64,000 bases of DNA from Oxytropis ochrocephala (lineage: Eukaryota > Streptophyta > Magnoliopsida > Fabales > Fabaceae), in NCBI GenBank assembly GCA_020916435.1, contig CM037094.1, positions 82,942,936 to 83,006,935 of the forward strand, read 5' to 3'. Positions within the stretch are counted from its first letter, which is position 1. Every line of letters begins with the position of its first letter. Made by a program: the position numbers and the translations under genes. Shown one piece after another: positions 59,098-64,000 of this stretch. The notes below the pieces were generated by a model. The model did no database searches. It was not told the DNA's origin and was given only the letters and a program-made list of their open reading frames with translations.

Positions 59098-59646
59098 TTA
59101 TTCAATAAACCTCCTGATTATCATTTTTTAAGATCCTTTGGTTGTGCGTGTTTTCCTCTTTTAACCCCTTATAATAATCCCAAGTTTCAATTTAGATCAA
59201 AAGAATGTGTTTTCTTAGGTTACTCTTCATCTCATCATGGTTATAAATGTTTTGATCCTATCACTAACCGTCTCTTTATTTCTAAGGATTTCTTATTTCA
59301 TGAGCATTATTTTCCATTTCAGAGCAAACTTACTGCTGCTAATACCACATCATTGCCACCATCTCATAGCACATCACACACCACTTATTTGGATGTTGTT
59401 GCACCTTACACCACTATCACACCATCTAACACACACTCACTGCCACCCACTAGTCCACCACATGTTCCCTCTCCTCCCTTGACCCCTACACATTCTACAT
59501 CACTCCACTCACCTCTTCCATCATCAAATACATCTCCACATACACTTACTGCCAGCCCACCATCTATTACCTCCAACACTATTCTCCCAGATAACCCCCC
59601 TTCACCCTCACCCTCTCCACCTCTTAATACCCACCAAATGCTCTGA
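59098..59646 (+). pseudogene. Copia integrase C-terminal part, inverted relative to its element
   Basis: A + strand frame reads DYHFLRSFGCACFPLLTPYN, then FRSKECVFLGYSS, then CFDPITNRLFISKDFLFHEH. This is the C-terminal region of copia integrase, followed by a Ser/Pro/Thr-rich linker that ends at 59646 next to the LTR. The reverse transcriptase of the same element is on the opposite strand, so this block was inverted. The phrase ATTTTTTAAGATCCTT lies on both sides of the junction (about 59075 and 59123). Confidence 0.8.
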
Positions 59647-62600
59647 TATCATGTTAAAGTCTGATATAAGATTGTAGACTTTCATTTTATTATTATTAAA
59701 ATCTGAATAGTACAAAGGAGGTGCACTGTATATATAGTGCAGCTTTACACGAGAGAGAATTAGATCCTAACTAACTTAGTTTCTAACTAACAATTAGTTA
59801 GGCAGTTACTAACTAATAACTACACTAACTGTACAACAGAATACAATAAGATACAATCATGTGTATACTCTAACACATTCTTTTGATGAATGGGAAAAAA
59901 TGGAAATACAGAAGTGATTATGAGAAATTAGATTTAAGTATTATATTTTGTATTGTATTTATAATTTATAATACTATATTTGCTGAAACCTTCTTCTAGT
60001 ACTTCCTTGGGTAGCTCTCTATGACTTTTTTCCTTCACACACTCCCTATGTGCTTACATGTCTGTATGTTTAGACTTTGGATTGGAGTCTTTATTCTCCT
60101 TTTTTGAAGGACTTGAATTTGGAGTTTCATTAATGGAAAAGTTTAACTAGATGTTATTCAGTTAATTTTCCTTTTCTAAAAATCACTACTTGACGGTGAT
60201 TATATGATTGTAAGTGTGTGAATATATCTGTGAGATGAGCTTCATGCTGCTGTCATTGATTGCTTTTATTGAAGGTCCATTAAACCAGTACTATTAGGAT
60301 ATACCTGAGGATTTTAATATATTCCATTTTCTTTCTACACCTCGTTGCAACTTGCAGGTCTTAAAGTAACATGTTTTTTGAACAATGCTTGGAATTTCAC
60401 TATATCTTGTATACACAGTGGGTCTCTTTGTATGATAATTAGTATGTGAATTCAAGCATTTTCTTTTGGAAATGAGATGCCTCTTTATTTGCATATGGTT
60501 TTTATAGTTTTTTTGTTTTTACTTCATTATCATTATCATCTTGCTAATGTGAACTAAAATATGGTTATCTGCAGATTAGCTTTCAGGAGTTCAAAAATAA
60601 GCTTTTGGAACCAGGGTTAGTAGACCATATTGTTGTTTCAAACAAATCAGTTGCCAAAATATATGTAAGGAGTTCTCCCCGTAATCAAACAGACGGTGAA
60701 GTAGTGCAAGGAACCCTTCCTGCAAAGGGATCTGGAGGCCAATATAAATATTATTTCAATATTGGCAGTGTTGAGTCATTTGAGGAAAAGTTAGAGGAAG
60801 CGCAAGAAGGTCTAGGCATTGACCCTCACGATTATGTACCTGTTACATATTCTTCTGAAATGGTTTGGTATCAGGAATTGATGAAATTTGTTCCAACACT
60901 GTTGGTTTTGGGAACTATCCTGTATTTGGGAAGGAGAATGCAAGGTGGACTCGGTGTTGGTGGTGGTGCCAGTGGTAAGGGTGGTCGTGGAATATTCAAC
61001 ATAGGAAAAGCCCATGTCACTAAAGTAGACAAAAATGCCAAAAACAAGGTTAGCTCTCTTAGTTGCAATCGGTTCCTTTCCCATTATAGTTTTCTCTTTG
61101 AGAGGAGTGGTGCTGAAGAATAACCTAAGCTATAAGTTCATTTAAGATGCAAATTTATTCTTACTGGTATTCATTTTGTTCAGGTCTATTTTAAAGATGT
61201 TGCTGGCTGTGATGAGGCAAAGCAAGAAATTATGGAGTTTGTGCACTTCCTCAAGAACCCTAAGAAATATGAAGAGCTTGGTGCCAAAATTCCAAAAGGT
61301 GCTCTTCTGGTGGGTCCTCCAGGCACAGGAAAAACCCTTTTAGCAAAGGCAACTGCAGGGGAGTCTGGTGTGCCATTTCTTTCTATATCTGGTTCTGATT
61401 TCATGGAAATGTTTGTTGGTGTGGGACCATCTAGGGTAAGAAACTTGTTTCAGGAAGCAAGGCAGTTTGCTCCCAGTATAATATTTATTGATGAGATTGA
61501 TGCAATTGGTCGGGCAAGGGGACGTGGAAGTTTCTCTGGTGCAAATGATGAGCGTGAAAGTACTTTAAATCAATTGTTGGTGGAGATGGATGGTTTTGGA
61601 ACCACTGCTGGAGTTGTTGTGATGGCAGGAACAAATAGACCTGATATATTAGACAAAGCCTTACTTAGGCCTGGGCGTTTTGACCGCCAGATATCAATTG
61701 ATATACCTGACATTAAAGGCCGCGATCAGATATTTCAGGTTTACCTGAAAAAGATCAAACTTGACCATGAACCTTCATATTTTTCACAAAGGCTTGCAGC
61801 CCTAACTCCTGGATTTGCTGGAGCAGACATTGCTAATGTTTGCAATGAAGCTGCTCTAATTGCTGCAAGAGGTGAAAAAACACAAGTCACATTGGAACAT
61901 TTTGAGGCAGCTATTGATAGGGTCATTGGTGGTTTGGAGAAGAGGAACAAAGTAAGTATCTTTAAAAGCCCATTTGTTTCAGTTTTTTCTGCCCAATTAA
62001 GTCAGTATGGTATATATTATTAAAAAACTGAAAAAAATCTAGGAGCTTGTTTAACCTGTTGAAAACAATCAAAATTTGGGTGGGGTTGGGGGGATATATT
62101 TACTGCATAAGCTTTAGTTGTGTCAATACATTAATCACATATAATAGTGACAAATTTAAACCAGAGAATGAAAATGATTGCCTTTGGTACGAGTTTTAGC
62201 GGATCTGTAATATGTCTGAGTTGGCCATCCGGTATACTTTGTATCCAATATGCAGAAATAGTTTACCTTAGGTTGTTGTCGTAATTCAAGACATCATGAT
62301 GTTGAAATTTTATGCTATAATTGTTTAGAAATGATTAGAAACCATCACTTTGGTTTTTTCAATTACTGCTTTAAGCCCCTAAATCACCCATATTTCTTAT
62401 CTAGGTAATAAGCAAGCTGGGAAAGCGTGCATCGTAGCTTACCATGAATCAGGCCATGCTGTTTCAGCTTGGTTCTTGGAACATGCTGAGCCCTTGTTGA
62501 AAGTATCTATTGTTCCTCGCGGAACAGCAGCTCTTGGGTTTGCCCAGTATGTACCAAATGAGAATCTTCTCATGACAAAGGAGCAGCTTTTCGATATGAC

Positions 62601-63260
62601 TTGTATGGCCCTTGGTGGCCGGGCTGCTGAGCAGGTTGTTTACACATTTTCATTTTGTTTCACACACTCTTTTTTCCCTTCAGTTCATTGGTTTAAGTTA
62701 ATGGTGATCTTTCTATGAGCAGGTTCTCATTGGGAGAATATCAACAGGAGCACAAAATGACTTAGAAAGAGTGACCAAGTTGACGTATGCTCAAGTAGCA
62801 GTATATGGTTTCAGCGACAAAGTGGGGCTCCTTTCTTTCCCTCAAAAAGCAGACTCGTTTGAGATGTCAAAACCATACAGTAGCAAAACTGCTACAATCA
62901 TTGATAATGAAGTGCGAGATTGGGTGAACAAAGCATATGAACGTACCATACGACTTATAGAGGAACATAAAGAGCAAGTAGCTCAAATTGCTGAGTTACT
63001 ACTTGAAAAAGAAGTACTTCACCAAGAAGACTTGCTTAGAGTTCTGGGGGAACGACCCTTCAAGGCTGAAGAACCTACTAATTATGATATATTTAAGCAA
63101 GGGTTTCAAGATGATGATGAGAAAAAGATAGTCGATGGGCCTGAGGAGGGTGGTGGGTCTGCACCTTTAGAGCCTGAAGTTGTTCCGACATAGTTGAATA
63201 TGTTTCTCCTTGTCATTGTACATGATTATCTTGTTTTATTTATTAGTTTGCTCATATGGA

Positions 63261-64000
63261 CCAAACTTGTACGATAACTGCAAAAAAAAAAAATGGTTCG
63301 TTTTCCAATTTTCATAAAATGGATCTTTATAGAGGAGCCAATTCAAGTCTATTTCTTTTGCATGGTAATTTTCATACTGTTATAGTGCACGCAGTGGTGA
63401 ATTCATCCCTCAATTCAGTCTATATAGCTTGTGAAGTTTTTCCAAGTGATGTTTGCCTCTATTCGAGGGTGAAGGTTCTTGAACTTACTAATAGTGATCT
63501 TAGCATTCACAGTATTCAAACCAAATCAACTCCTTAGCACAGTGAATGACAGCTAAAATTTGTGCAAATATGGTGCATTCAATTGGTTCCTAAATATGCA
63601 TTACTATTCCTAAAATTTTGAATTTAAAAAAAAAAAGTAGTGCTCAATAAACAACTATAAAATACAATTAAATAATTTCAAAGAGCCCTTTAACTTAATT
63701 TTCAAGAACACTTTAATCTTTTATAATTTTTTTTGTCCCAAATAAGTCATCGAAGTCTCAAAATATGTACAAAGTTACCCTTATTTTGTACATGATTTTG
63801 AACCATTGAAGACCATCTGTTCTATTGTGGTTTATAATTAATGTTTTCCAGAAATATGCATCGGTTTCCACATGCCATGGTTGAAAATATTTTGTTAAAG
63901 AGTTCCATATATAGTTATTACCTCATACCCAATTCGTACCCATTTAATTTGTTGAATCTTCGAGTGAAACCGCACGAAGCAATTCATATCCAATTTTTTA
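63261..64000. other. Right flank, no recognised gene
   Basis: An open frame at 63256-63537 resembles nothing I can name and has no supporting splice or domain evidence. The rest is AT-rich. Confidence 0.4.

Larger units (their letters stand above)
57629..59880 (-). mobile_element. Ty1/copia retrotransposon in FTSH10-like copy B intron 4
   Basis: The element spans 57634-59875 (2242 bp) between CATTC duplications (57629-57633, 59876-59880). The LTRs are 224 bp each (57634-57857, 59652-59875), start TG, end CA and differ at about two positions. On the minus strand TGATATCAGAG adjoins the 5' LTR as primer-binding site, and GCTTGTGGGGGAC precedes the 3' LTR as polypurine tract. The copy A intron has the unoccupied site (TTCATTCTTTTGATG near 35484), so insertion postdates the duplication. 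It is internally deleted and partly inverted. Confidence 0.93.
56135..63193 (+). pseudogene. FTSH10-like protease, copy B, frameshifted before the protease site
   Basis: Same eight-exon structure as copy A: 56135-56185, 56280-56505, 56666-56737, 57292-57431, 60575-61048, 61184-61951, 62405-62634 and 62723-63193. Presequence, both membrane spans and the AAA+ module (Walker A GPPGTGKT, Walker B IIFIDEID) are intact. Exon 7 is 230 nt instead of 228. The extra two bases lie between 62417 and 62432, creating TAG at 62435-62437, so the predicted product stops after 587 residues, before HESGH. Downstream sequence remains open in the shifted frame and closely matches copy A, except for a 7-residue deletion near the C-terminus. 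The loss is therefore recent, or it is an assembly error. Intron 4 carries a 2.2-kb copia element. If translated as written, the product would be an ATPase without protease. Confidence 0.88.
53300..63260. repeat. Segmental duplication, copy B
   Basis: Direct-orientation paralogue of 29140-38820, starting just right of the OTU-MULE and ending about 65 bp after the FTSH10-like stop codon. Copy-specific insertions here are the Helitron at 53661-55581 and the copia element at 57634-59875. Confidence 0.85.

Noticed and set aside
59353..59646. Pro/Ser/Thr-rich protein as a separate gene
   Set aside because: It is the low-complexity linker that follows copia integrase, inside the retroelement.
63256..63537. 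93-residue open frame after FTSH10-like copy B
   Set aside because: No recognisable family, no splice or motif support, and it starts within the duplicated 3' flank.

Overview
The window is plant nuclear DNA: intron-containing genes with GT-AG splice sites, AT-rich intergenic DNA and dense nested transposable elements. Gene content (an SDIR1-type RING ligase, a six-exon laccase, FTSH3/FTSH10-type mitochondrial proteases) and the style of the TRIM, LINE and MULE repeats suggest a eudicot, most likely a papilionoid legume. The species is inferred, not shown.

Layout. 1-2400: decayed retroelement-like leader and a gypsy-type 'transposase' ORF, followed by a PIF/Harbinger-like MITE (2427-3249). 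4500-7390: an intact eight-coding-exon SDIR1 homologue with a LINE scrap in one intron. 8515-8890: LINE RNase H remnant. 9563-12367: a laccase gene, complete in exon structure but carrying three single-base indels in exon 5; part of its upstream flank recurs downstream. 13986-16320: fragments of a LEO1/VIP4-like gene and a syndetin/VPS50-like gene side by side, with an intact 366-bp TRIM between exon-like blocks. 16740-22700: AT-rich DNA, a complex inverted repeat, a hairpin MITE, a SINE, a LINE tail and a PB1-like MULE scrap.

22979-27328 and 40001-44307 are two sibling Mutator-like elements of about 4.3 kb. Each has a plant-mobile-domain (PMD) gene facing an unrecognised ORF. 47006-47996 and 49027-53079 belong to a second MULE family, the larger carrying FAR1/MULE transposase and OTU-like protease remnants. 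Small relatives and MITEs lie at 48070-48528 and 48609-48943. A CACTA element (27910-29087) and three Helitron-like elements (29276-30162, 32163-33472, 53661-55581) fill the rest.

The main genic feature is a segmental duplication of about 10 kb: copy A roughly 29140-38820, copy B roughly 53300-63260. Each contains an eight-exon FTSH10-like gene. Copy A reads through as an 813-residue m-AAA protease. Copy B has a young Ty1/copia insertion in intron 4 and a net +2 frameshift in exon 7 just before the zinc-binding HExxH motif. Several insertions present in one copy are absent at the paralogous site of the other, so the pair gives an internal record of transposition order. No tRNA, functional rRNA gene or CRISPR array was seen.
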